DNA of 17,702 nt from CAYZPW01 sp964480475 (lineage in GTDB: Bacteria; B130-G9), in NCBI GenBank assembly GCA_964480475.1, contig CAYZPW010000077.1:1-17702 (forward strand), written 5' to 3'. Made by a program: the position numbers and the translations under genes. Shown here piece after piece: positions 1 to 6,714 of this stretch; the stretch's first letter is position 1, and the number at the start of each line of letters is the position of its first letter. The notes below the pieces were generated by a model, which had not been told where the DNA came from, did not search any database, and saw only the letters and a program-made list of their open reading frames with translations.

Positions 1-112
1 AAGCTCCGTTGACACCTGACTGAATACGCCTTGCACCTTCTCCCTCTACTTGTCCATCAACATCAAGCTCTGATGTCCCATCTCAACCTACGACTCCTGC
101 GTTGAGGCGTCA

Positions 113-126
113 ACAGCGATCGCTGT
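113..126. repeat. 14-base perfect palindrome upstream of the propeller gene
   Basis: ACAGCGATCGCTGT is self-complementary over all 14 bases. It lies in the otherwise featureless first 241 bases, about 116 bases before the propeller gene start. A dyad in an upstream region could be an operator, but there is only one copy and no good promoter beside it. The rest of 1-241 shows no convincing gene. Confidence 0.3.
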
Positions 127-229
127 GAATGGGGAGGGAGAGAACACGCCCTTGAGCTAGGTTTAGCCTCGCAGTAATCTCTTGATGCGTTGCGTTCTTA
201 TTATCGGAAGACGAATACGTCGAATCTTG

Positions 230-236
230 AAGGAGG
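230..236 (+). promoter_or_regulatory. Shine-Dalgarno site fixing the propeller gene start
   Basis: AAGGAGG is followed by five bases and then the ATG at 242. The same frame is open back to a TTG at 182 and an ATG at 185. Only the ATG at 242 has a ribosome site, and only that start puts a hydrophobic signal peptide at the very N terminus, so it is preferred. Confidence 0.85.
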
Positions 237-241
237 GTCAG

Positions 242-2107
242 ATGAGGCTTCTTGCATTAATAGCGGTGTTCACACTTGTCGTGGCGTCGGGGTCCGGCCT
301 CGGGGCGGAGAAATGGATCAACTACACGTCGGGTGCTTATGTGAATGATCTCGCCCGGGAGGGGGACAGTTTTGTGTGGTGTGTCGGCCAGGGCGGCGCG
401 ACACGTTTCGACATAAGAACAGGCGAGAAGGTCGTCTATACAAGAGCGGATGGCCTTCCATCGAATTGGCTCCTGGAGGTTGTCGTCGATAACGATGGTC
501 GCAAGTGGTTCAGCATGGGAGGAGACGCAGTTTGCGCATTTGACGGAGAGAACTTCAAGACATACACCCCAGAAAACAGCGGGCTGCCGGAAGGCTTCAC
601 GAAGATGATCATCGGCTGTACGAGACGAATGGCGGCTGATACTCGTGGACGAGTCTGGTTCGGGAGTTACAGAGGCGGCGTCGGCATGTTCGATAATGGC
701 AAGTGGAGTGTGTTCAACTCAGCCAACAGCGGCCTTCCCGATAATGATGTGAGACCGGTCGCGTGCGACAACCAAGGGAATGTGTGGTTCGCGACAGATG
801 CCGGCATATCCATGTTTGACGGTGCAAACTGGACGCTGTACGATCCGAAGAAGGCGGGCTTCACCCGCTTCTACGTGAAGGAAATCGCCGTGGACAACGA
901 CGGGTCTGTCTGGTTTGCCACTCTTTTGGATGGCGTCTGCGTCTTCGACGGAAAGGATTGGACGAAGTGCAATCCGGAACCAGCTAGCGTGCTTCACAAG
1001 ACGGCAGAGGCGATCGCTATCGACAAAGAGGGCTGGAAGTGGGTGGCAACCTACCCTGGAGTAGCGTCATTTGATGGAGAGAAGTGGGTATCATATACGC
1101 CGGAGAATAGCGGCCTGTCCATAGAACTCGTCAACAGGATACTCATAGACCAAAGGGGACGGAAATGGTTCTCAGGAGCGTACGGCGGGATTCAGGTCTT
1201 TGACGGAGCAGATTGGGAACGCCTCCTTCCAGGCGCCTACGACATGCCAGCTCCTTTGACCACGGTAGCGATGGACCGGGACGGGCGCGTCTGGTTCGGT
1301 TCCGCCGGAGGGGGCGCCATGTCCTTTGACGGTGAGAACTGGACAAACTACAACACGGGGAACAGCGGACTCGCGAATCTCTTCGTCCACTGCATTGCGA
1401 TAGACAGCAGAGGTCGGAAGTGGTTTGGGACATACAACGGGGTCAGCGTTCTTGACGGGTCAAGCTGGCGTAGCTATGACCGCGAGAATAGCGGGCTGAC
1501 TGGCCCAATCGTGAAAGCAATCGCTGAAGACCAGAGGGGCAGGATGTGGTTCGGAACCTCCGGCCACGGCGCGTTCGTGCTCGATCAGAACGATTGGACC
1601 GCTTTTAACACTCAGAACAGCGGGCTGTCGCACGACGATGTTGAGGCGATCCTCGTAGATAAGTCCGGCGTTATCTGGTTCGGGACGTCCGAGGGGCCCT
1701 GCTCGTTTGACGGCGACAACTGGACTAGGCATGACATTCGGTCCTGTGACTTGGGGACAGAGCAAGTGTTTGCGATTGCCGAGGATGCCCAAGGGCGGAA
1801 GTGGTTCGGAACACCCGCGGGCGTGTGCGTGTTCGATGGGAGCAAATGGTTGGGTTACAGCCCACGCAACAGCGCCTTGGCTGAGGGGCGTGTGCATGAC
1901 ATCGCGTTAGGCGAGACGGGGCGCGTGTGGTTTGCGTGCGAGACCGGTTTGAGCGTCTTTGACGGCAGAACCTGGAGAACCTACACAACCGAGAACAGCC
2001 GCATCTCTGGCAATAGAGTCACGGGCATCGCGATCGGCGAGCAGGGCAACAAGTGGCTTTCAACACATCAAGGCGTCAGCGTCCTTTGCGAGAATGACGC
2101 GCCGTAA
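242..2107 (+). CDS. Exported two-component-regulator propeller (Reg_prop) protein, 14 blades
   Basis: A 621-residue protein with an N-terminal signal peptide (basic MR, hydrophobic stretch to about residue 20, cleavage probably near GLGA-EKW). The rest is a tandem repeat of about 42 residues with the pattern W-x-x-Y-x-x-x-NSGL ... D-x-x-G-R-x-WF-G-T ... G-V-x-V-FDG. I count 14 WF/VW-type units, enough for two seven-bladed propellers. The last unit ends after its GVSVL strand and the mature N terminus starts with W-I-N-Y, so the N terminus can complete the final blade (velcro closure). In the Reg_prop family such arrays are usually the periplasmic sensors of hybrid histidine kinases, followed by Y_Y_Y, membrane and kinase domains. 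None of these is present, and no kinase gene follows. Role unknown: a free periplasmic or surface ligand-binding or scaffold protein is an inference. Only a poor promoter candidate (TTGAGC-17-TAATCT, 152-180) precedes it. Confidence 0.88.
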   Translation: MRLLALIAVFTLVVASGSGLGAEKWINYTSGAYVNDLAREGDSFVWCVGQGGATRFDIRTGEKVVYTRADGLPSNWLLEVVVDNDGRKWFSMGGDAVCAFDGENFKTYTPENSGLPEGFTKMIIGCTRRMAADTRGRVWFGSYRGGVGMFDNGKWSVFNSANSGLPDNDVRPVACDNQGNVWFATDAGISMFDGANWTLYDPKKAGFTRFYVKEIAVDNDGSVWFATLLDGVCVFDGKDWTKCNPEPASVLHKTAEAIAIDKEGWKWVATYPGVASFDGEKWVSYTPENSGLSIELVNRILIDQRGRKWFSGAYGGIQVFDGADWERLLPGAYDMPAPLTTVAMDRDGRVWFGSAGGGAMSFDGENWTNYNTGNSGLANLFVHCIAIDSRGRKWFGTYNGVSVLDGSSWRSYDRENSGLTGPIVKAIAEDQRGRMWFGTSGHGAFVLDQNDWTAFNTQNSGLSHDDVEAILVDKSGVIWFGTSEGPCSFDGDNWTRHDIRSCDLGTEQVFAIAEDAQGRKWFGTPAGVCVFDGSKWLGYSPRNSALAEGRVHDIALGETGRVWFACETGLSVFDGRTWRTYTTENSRISGNRVTGIAIGEQGNKWLSTHQGVSVLCENDAP

Positions 2108-2141
2108 GAGACACGTTCGGAATCAAGAGCGCTGAACAGGG

Positions 2142-2157
2142 GCGCCGCCTACGGCGC
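2142..2157 (+). terminator. Weak hairpin after the propeller gene
   Basis: GCGCCG-CCTA-CGGCGC forms a six-base-pair GC stem with a four-base loop, 35 bases after the stop codon. No T tract follows, so it may only assist termination or RNA 3' end protection. It lies before the next gene's own promoter, which fits a transcription-unit boundary. Confidence 0.35.
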
Positions 2158-2209
2158 GAGAAGCCTCTTGCCTAGCTCTTGACGAGGATACCTTTCTCTG
2201 CCGCCCTAT

Positions 2210-2238
2210 TTGACACACACCCGCTGTCTCGCTATAAA
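2210..2238 (+). promoter_or_regulatory. Consensus sigma70-type promoter for the radical SAM gene
   Basis: TTGACA (2210-2215), a 17-base spacer and TATAAA (2233-2238) give 11 of 12 consensus positions at optimal spacing. Transcription would start near 2245, leaving a leader of about 38 bases before the ATG at 2283. This suggests the radical SAM gene is transcribed independently of the propeller gene. Confidence 0.75.
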
Positions 2239-2282
2239 CTGCTCTTGAAAGCGTGTATTCGAGCGTTTATGGGGCAAGCTAG

Positions 2283-3722
2283 ATGACGAGGCGCGAGATC
2301 AAGATACTATTTGTCAACCCGGGGCGGGGCATATACGACATGCCGCCGCTGGGCGTGTGCTATCTGAGCTCGTATCTCAGAAAGCACGGGAAGGGCCGAT
2401 ACAAGATCGTTCTCGCCGACGAATACGCGGGGCACAACCCCGTCAAGGTCGCCAGGCAGTTCGAGCCGGACATTATCGGCTTCTCGTCGGCGACGGCGCA
2501 GTATTACCGTGCGACTCAGCTGGCCGCCAGAATCCGCAGCTTCAGCGCCGCGCCACTGGTCATCGGTGGGCTGCATCCGACCGCGCTGCCCGAGCAGGTC
2601 ATCAAAGAGGGCTTCTTCGATATCGCCGTCGTATCCGAGGCGGAGCGGTCGTTCACACAGCTTGTCGATGCTCTGGGCGAGTCGAACTTCTCAATCAACG
2701 GCGAGGCGTTGAAGGACATTCCGGGCATCTGCTTCAAGGACAACGGCGAGATACTTCAGAGCGAGCCGCCGGCCTTTATCGAGGACCTCGACACGATTCC
2801 GTTCCCTGATAGGTCGCTTCTCGACCTGAGGCACTACCTGCGCCGTAACGCCGCGGTCCGCAGCGTGATAACCAGAAACACCACGCTGATGACGTCCCGC
2901 GGCTGCCCGTTTCGGTGCATATACTGCATCTCGGTTCATCGCCGTCAGCTGCGGAAGCACTCGCCGGAATACGTCATCGAGGAGATGCAGAGCCTGCTTC
3001 GCAGCTACGATCTCGAGGGACTCTGCATAATAGACGACACGTTCATTTTCGACCAGAAACGCGCCTCGAAAATCGCGGAGCTGATGCTTGAGAGGGGCAT
3101 CGCCCAGCGCGTGAAATGGCCGTGCTATGGGCGGGCCAATATCGTGAGCAAATGCGAGGATTCTTTCATTCAGCACCTTCAGGAAGCCGGGATGGCGCAG
3201 ATGGAGTTCGGGTTCGAGAGCGCCTCGGCCCGGGTGTTGGAATTCCTGAAGGGCAAGGGCGTTACCCCCGAGGACAACGAGGCCACGCTTGACAAGCTCG
3301 AGCGGCTCAATGTCCGGACGCTGGCGACCTTCCTTACCGGAGTGCCGACGGAAACGGCAGAGGAGAGCAGGATGACAGTGGAGTTCATCCGCTCAAACTA
3401 CGATAGGCTGGCCTACTTCGAGATACTGTATCTCGTGCCGTATCCCGGCACGAAGGTCTGGGAGATGTACAACATGGACGAGATACTATCGCCCAACCTC
3501 TGGCGGAACTTCAAGATCGGGCTGAACAAGAGGTTCCCGGTCGATTCACAGTTCAAAAGGAGCATTGACTACGATGCCGCGACCCGGGCCGTTAATGAGG
3601 TGCTCAGGATGATGGCAAGAAAGCAGAGACTTATCTACAACCTGCGCTTCCTGCGAGACCGGCTGCGAATCGCCCCCATCGACACCGTCAAGAAGCTCGC
3701 CTCTCACTTCCTGCGCGGCTGA
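2283..3722 (+). CDS. B12-binding-domain radical SAM protein
   Basis: 479 residues with the two-domain layout of class B (cobalamin-dependent) radical SAM enzymes. Residues 1 to about 135 form a Rossmann-like B12-binding domain (KILFVNPGRG near the N terminus, then MPPLG, the IIGFSS strand, GGLHPTALPE, and VVSEAE). The usual cobalamin His motif DxHxxG is not visible, as in many family members. The radical SAM core starts near residue 200 with RGCPFRCIYC; Cys208, Cys212 and Cys215 form the CxxxCxxC site for the 4Fe-4S cluster that cleaves S-adenosylmethionine. Further core strands are GLCIIDDTF, EFGFES and TFLTGVP. The C-terminal region (about 390-479) is helical and basic. Family members methylate unreactive carbons or rearrange rings (BchE-like proteins, hopanoid methylases, antibiotic methyltransferases). 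No pathway genes are adjacent, so the substrate cannot be assigned. Its Shine-Dalgarno is weak (GGGG about 10 bases before ATG), although its promoter is strong. Confidence 0.9.
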   Translation: MTRREIKILFVNPGRGIYDMPPLGVCYLSSYLRKHGKGRYKIVLADEYAGHNPVKVARQFEPDIIGFSSATAQYYRATQLAARIRSFSAAPLVIGGLHPTALPEQVIKEGFFDIAVVSEAERSFTQLVDALGESNFSINGEALKDIPGICFKDNGEILQSEPPAFIEDLDTIPFPDRSLLDLRHYLRRNAAVRSVITRNTTLMTSRGCPFRCIYCISVHRRQLRKHSPEYVIEEMQSLLRSYDLEGLCIIDDTFIFDQKRASKIAELMLERGIAQRVKWPCYGRANIVSKCEDSFIQHLQEAGMAQMEFGFESASARVLEFLKGKGVTPEDNEATLDKLERLNVRTLATFLTGVPTETAEESRMTVEFIRSNYDRLAYFEILYLVPYPGTKVWEMYNMDEILSPNLWRNFKIGLNKRFPVDSQFKRSIDYDAATRAVNEVLRMMARKQRLIYNLRFLRDRLRIAPIDTVKKLASHFLRG

Positions 3723-3893
3723 TTACGGCTTGAACCTCAGCCTTCTCAAACGACCTGACTGATGAAGCTGTCCAATAAGTCCGTTGGTGGGGATTTCGCT
3801 GTCCATTCACAGAGTAATGATACGTCAGATTCGGCTGATTCTCAGAATCAAGGAGCATCGTCTTCATTCGCGACATAATCGTCGGAATTAGGC

Positions 3894-4000
3894 TGTAGGG
3901 GCGGTGTCTCAGACCCGCCCGCTTTATGGATTGAACAGAATCCGGCGTCGAGAGCTTGGCAATCAATTAGAACGGGCGGGTCAAAGACCGCGCCCCTACA
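3894..4000. repeat. Intergenic inverted-repeat element, copy A
   Basis: The left arm at 3894-3921 begins TGTAGGGGCGGTGTCTCAGA and runs on into CCCGCCCG. The right arm at 3971-4000 is its imperfect complement, ending CGCGCCCCTACA. Copies B (12931-13038) and C (15857-15968) have the same arms. The interior also matches when read on the minus strand (GTTCTAATTGATT next to the arm, against GTTCCAATTGACTT in copy C), so copy A is inserted in the opposite orientation. It sits between convergent genes and could fold in RNA from either strand. Confidence 0.8.
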
Positions 4001-4043
4001 TCTCCTAGAACGGGCGGGTCAAAGACCGCGCCCCTACACCTCC
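3968..4043. repeat. Two tandem 38-base copies of the element's right arm
   Basis: 3968-4005 and 4006-4043 are direct repeats differing at one base (ACATCTCC against ACACCTCC). Each starts TAGAACGGGCGGGTC and contains the complete arm ending CCCCTACA. The arm has therefore been duplicated in copy A only, giving one left arm and two right arms. Confidence 0.85.
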
Positions 4044-4084
4044 AGAATCCGAATTATTGGACAGCCTCTCAACCGCGGTGATGC

Positions 4085-5215
4085 CTAGGTCCCGTCGATC
4101 GCTATGACCTCATACTCTTTGCGGCCCAGGCCGAGGCGATGCGCCTCATCGAGGCAGACCTGCGGGTCGGGCCTGTGCAGGTCGGCTAGGAGCTTGCCGC
4201 GGGGCTTGAGGCCCAGGTCTGAGGCGAGAGAGTTTGGCAGTGGGTCCTGCGCGTTCACCATGTCGAGCGAGGCCTGGTCAATTGCGACGGGGTCGTCCCC
4301 GATGAGGATGCCGATGTCCTGCGCGATGGCGACGTCGGCGCCGGGCATGCAGTCGCACTCGGGTTGGATGTCGAGCATGAGGTTGACGTAGATGATCTTG
4401 CCCTTCTTGAACGTCGAGAGGACGGCTTTCACACCCTCCATTAGCCTGAGCTGAAACTCTGTCAAGTCAATCGGATCGAACAATGCACCGGTCGGGCACA
4501 CTCTGGCGCACCGGCCGCACGCCCAGCAGAGCCGCTCGTCGATCTTGAGCTTCGTTTTCTCGATGCTGAGGGCCTTTCTGGGGCAGACCTCAACGCATGC
4601 CATGCAGAACGTGCATTTTGTCTTGTCCCAGCTCATCCGCTCGGGCGTCGAGAGGTGTATCCCGCCTCGGCCTTTGCCCTTGCAGGACCGGTGGCGAGCG
4701 CTGACGCCGCCCATCGAAAGATGTTTCAAAGCGCCTCCAAAGCCGGACTGGACGTGGCCCTTGAAGTGCGACAGAACGACCATTGCCGGGACGTCGTGTA
4801 TCACCGAGGCAACCGCCAGCTTGCCAACGAGGGGGCCGGAGTCGATCAGAATGTTGTCGGCGCCGTACAGCCCGTCGGCGAGCACGAGAGGCGCGCCGCA
4901 CGTCTCTTGACTGATGCCGTTGTAGTTGGCCACGCGGAGGTAATCGAGGCCCGGGATGCGGACAGTCTCCGTAATGAACGGATCGCCGCCGGCGCCTCTG
5001 ATTCGATCTACCGTCTTCCGGATGAAAGTTGACCTGATTGGCCTGAATGCGCCCTCCGAGCCCCAGTGGACTTTGACCGCGACCCACTCGTCTCTGTCAA
5101 TGCAGCCCTCGAAGTCGAACCCCTTGAGCATCCGCTCGTATTTGCCGGGCAGACTGTCCTGATACAGCCATTTTGTGTTTCTCGCTGATACGAAATAGAG
5201 TTTCGATTTAGTCAT
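4085..5215 (-). CDS. DUF362 domain protein with two 4Fe-4S ferredoxin motifs
   Basis: 376 residues from the chosen start at 5215 (GAGAGGACAG then ATGACTAAATCG). Upstream in-frame starts at 5263 and 5227 lack a better ribosome site and would add an uncharacteristic tail. Residues about 35-180 match the DUF362 fold (WVAVKVHWGSEG near the start, then SHFKGH and GGALKHLSMG, and a conserved Cys/Arg-rich loop RHRSCKGKGRGG). A two-cluster ferredoxin insert follows: Cys201, 204, 207, 211 in CTFCMACVEVCP and Cys230, 233, 236, 240 in CWACGRCARVCP. The C-terminal part returns to DUF362 (CMPGADVAIAQDIGILIGDD, then PVAID). No signal peptide, so it is probably cytoplasmic. DUF362/ferredoxin proteins are annotated as iron-sulfur electron carriers of unknown reaction; the fold is clear, the substrate is not. 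Convergent with the radical SAM gene, from which it is separated by repeat copy A. Confidence 0.9.
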   Translation of the reverse strand: MTKSKLYFVSARNTKWLYQDSLPGKYERMLKGFDFEGCIDRDEWVAVKVHWGSEGAFRPIRSTFIRKTVDRIRGAGGDPFITETVRIPGLDYLRVANYNGISQETCGAPLVLADGLYGADNILIDSGPLVGKLAVASVIHDVPAMVVLSHFKGHVQSGFGGALKHLSMGGVSARHRSCKGKGRGGIHLSTPERMSWDKTKCTFCMACVEVCPRKALSIEKTKLKIDERLCWACGRCARVCPTGALFDPIDLTEFQLRLMEGVKAVLSTFKKGKIIYVNLMLDIQPECDCMPGADVAIAQDIGILIGDDPVAIDQASLDMVNAQDPLPNSLASDLGLKPRGKLLADLHRPDPQVCLDEAHRLGLGRKEYEVIAIDGT

Positions 5216-5273
5216 CTGTCCTCTCATGTTCTTAGCCTTGCAAGCCGACGGCCACCGGCGCAAGATATGATCT

Positions 5274-5315
5274 CAATTCTCTCAGAATTGTATTGCGCCG
5301 CCCGATGTGGTGCAA
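5274..5315 (-). promoter_or_regulatory. Candidate promoter with overlapping operator-like dyad for the DUF362 gene
   Basis: On the minus strand, TTGCAC (5315-5310), a 17-base spacer and TACAAT (5292-5287) form a fair sigma70 match, strong in the -10 and weak in the -35. A perfect dyad CAATTCT-CTC-AGAATTG (5274-5290) overlaps the -10 and the expected start site. This is where a repressor would act, so the gene may be repressible. Both parts are inferred from sequence only. Confidence 0.35.
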
Positions 5316-5324
5316 CAATCCAAG

Positions 5325-5552
5325 TGAGGAGTTTCCCCAAGACTGAAGCTCCAATCCCTGAATTACGCGTGTATATGCGTGTTAGGAGCACTTACGAAGT
5401 GAGATACGTCTGCGGAAAAGAGGCTCTGCGACTAGCCGGCGGGCACTCGCCAGCGGCACGACTCACCCTTTCTGGCTACTATTGGTCCGTCCCCTTTCGC
5501 CACTTCGCCTTTTCGCCTTTTCGCCGGTTTCCCCGAATGGGGAAACTCCTCA
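5325..5552. repeat. 14-base inverted repeat pair, possible miniature element
   Basis: TGAGGAGTTTCCCC at 5325-5338 is exactly complementary to GGGGAAACTCCTCA at 5539-5552. The right arm is itself a local hairpin (GGTTTCCCC-GAAT-GGGGAAAC, about 5527-5546). A related but degraded pair lies at 17545-17557 and 17639-17650. The arms enclose 200 bases of non-coding DNA. Confidence 0.5.
5496..5525 (+). repeat. Short tandem repeat TTCGCCNN, four copies
   Basis: TTCGCC recurs at 5496, 5504, 5512 and 5520, an exact eight-base period. The two bases between copies are AC, TT and TT. It lies 38 bases upstream of the envelope operon's -35 element and could change copy number by slippage. Confidence 0.7.
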
Positions 5553-5562
5553 GATTTTATGG

Positions 5563-5592
5563 TTGACATGCCGAGATTGGTTGTGTTATAGA
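5563..5592 (+). promoter_or_regulatory. Sigma70-type promoter for the envelope operon
   Basis: TTGACA (5563-5568), an 18-base spacer and TATAGA (5587-5592) match consensus at 10 of 12 positions. Transcription would begin near 5600 and read into the barrel gene after a leader of about 250 bases. A weaker TTGACT at 5702 lacks a good -10 partner. With the terminator at 12839-12870 it delimits a four-gene unit of about 7.3 kb. Confidence 0.6.
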
Positions 5593-5850
5593 TTTCACCT
5601 GAGAATCTGTCCTTAGCCATTCTGTCCAGTTATTTGGGTGTCCGGGATTTCTGTGGGGCGGTTGAGGCGCGGGCGGCATTCGTGAATGGGGCTATGCTAG
5701 TTTGACTTAGCGTCTGCGAAATAGTATTTGATCGTAAGGTTTAGTTGTTGCTTGAGTGGGGTAGTATTCCTTACACCATTGTAGCGTTTGCTGATGGCAG
5801 CGTCCTTTGCGGCTGAGGTACGTAAGCGAAGAGAGTGAAAGGAGATTTAT

Positions 5851-6636
5851 ATGAAAACACGCCGGCTTTGGGCCCTCATTTCCGTGTGCCTTCTGCTGGT
5901 TCCCTGTATCGGTCTTTGCCAGAAGCGCGAGGCACAGGAGCGTGATATTGACAGGTTCACATTCACGTTGGGCCTCAAGACGCTTTTTCTGACCGATACA
6001 GAGATCCGTTATCCAGACGTTGGTGACGTCCCCAACCCGTTTGAGGTCTATTACGAGGGGAATCTCTTTGGGCCGGTCTTGAGCGTTCAGATCGCGAATA
6101 CAGACATGTTTTGGGATGATTTTGAGTTCGTTGTGTCCACATATTTTGGCGACCTCGATGCCTATGATTCGGTAGGCGATGTGAATGCGGTGGACAACCA
6201 ATTCAGCTTGGACCTGACTTACGTTCGGGTGGACGCTTGTTATCGGATTATTCCTCACTTCTCGCTATTCCTTGATTACCATTATAAGAAGTATGAATTT
6301 GGTCGGAGAAAGGGGGATTGGCCTGGCGATTTTGCTGAGGATGAGGAGATGTTCGGCGGGGGCTTTGGCGTGAAAGTAGGCGTGCCTCTTGGCCAAAGCG
6401 GTGCGTTTGTCTATGGCTCGGGCGAGTTCATGCCGTACGCTCAGTTCTTGATCAACGACAGCGACGCCTGGGGCTTTACCCTTAAGGGCGGTTTGGGCTA
6501 CACCATTGAGGGCGGCGAATGGCTGCCAGTGGCGCTGACCACAACCGTCGGCTACTACTATCAGAAACTCGACTCCGACGGTTATTTTGATGAGCAAACC
6601 GATGCCGCTTCGGCGGACATCGTGGTTTCTTGGTAG
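5851..6636 (+). CDS. Predicted outer-membrane beta-barrel protein
   Basis: 261 residues. The N terminus (KTRR, then LWALISVCLLLVPCIGLC) is a signal peptide ending near residue 23. The mature chain alternates polar and hydrophobic/aromatic residues in strand-length runs (FTFTLGLKTLFL, FEFVVSTYFG, FSLDLTYVRVDACYRI, FSLFLDYHYKKY, GFTLKGGLGYTI, ALTTTVGYYYQKL) separated by acidic turns. It ends in ADIVVSW; a terminal aromatic residue on the last strand is typical of barrels inserted by the BAM machinery. No family name can be given. Roughly ten to twelve strands are plausible. AAAGGAGA lies seven bases before the ATG, a strong ribosome site. It is first in the operon, 78 bases upstream of the giant lipoprotein gene, so a joint role as pore, anchor or export partner for the Ig-repeat proteins is possible but inferred. 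Confidence 0.75.
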   Translation: MKTRRLWALISVCLLLVPCIGLCQKREAQERDIDRFTFTLGLKTLFLTDTEIRYPDVGDVPNPFEVYYEGNLFGPVLSVQIANTDMFWDDFEFVVSTYFGDLDAYDSVGDVNAVDNQFSLDLTYVRVDACYRIIPHFSLFLDYHYKKYEFGRRKGDWPGDFAEDEEMFGGGFGVKVGVPLGQSGAFVYGSGEFMPYAQFLINDSDAWGFTLKGGLGYTIEGGEWLPVALTTTVGYYYQKLDSDGYFDEQTDAASADIVVSW

Positions 6637-6714
6637 ATTTGGGACTTTGCTAGCGTTTAATTACCATTAAGAGCTTGACTTGGGTCGATTTTCGCAATTA
6701 GGAGGAATTCAAGC

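Larger units (their letters stand above)
3767..4065. repeat. Outer inverted repeat enclosing intergenic repeat copy A
   Basis: GCTGTCCAATAA at 3767-3778 is the exact reverse complement of 3-prime arm 4054-4065; allowing two mismatches the match extends to 17 bases (3767-3783 with 4049-4065). The pair encloses 299 bases that make up most of the gap between the convergent radical SAM and DUF362 genes (3723-4084). I see no coding sequence between the arms. The arrangement resembles the terminal inverted repeats of a small non-autonomous mobile element. Target-site duplications are not obvious to the eye. Confidence 0.5.
5216..5850. other. Long non-coding gap between divergent transcription units
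   Basis: 635 bases without a credible gene: open frames here lack ribosome sites and run across the repeats listed separately. The gap holds a minus-strand promoter/operator candidate (5274-5315), a 14-base inverted repeat 228 bases across (5325-5552), a GC-rich partly self-complementary patch (about 5432-5456, GCCGGCG ... CGCCAGCGGC), an 8-base tandem repeat (5496-5525) and a plus-strand promoter (5563-5592). The roughly 250 bases from that promoter to the next gene would be a long mRNA leader; no known riboswitch is recognised in it. Confidence 0.7.

Noticed and set aside
116..123. GCGATCGC as a cyanobacterial HIP1 site
   Set aside because: A single occurrence noticed inside a longer palindrome; nothing else suggests Cyanobacteria.
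152..180. TTGAGC-17-TAATCT as promoter of the propeller gene
   Set aside because: Only 7 of 12 consensus positions match; not better than chance for this length of sequence.
182..241. Twenty-residue extension of the propeller protein
   Set aside because: It would bury the signal peptide behind a basic leader, and the ribosome site AAGGAGG fits only the ATG at 242.
3968..4043. Possible CRISPR repeats
   Set aside because: Two adjacent 38-base units with no spacer between them and no cas genes; they are a duplicated arm of a dispersed repeat.
5267..5566. Possible small protein gene in the large gap
   Set aside because: No ribosome site, runs across the inverted repeat and the tandem repeat, and the translation is compositionally unlike the neighbouring proteins.
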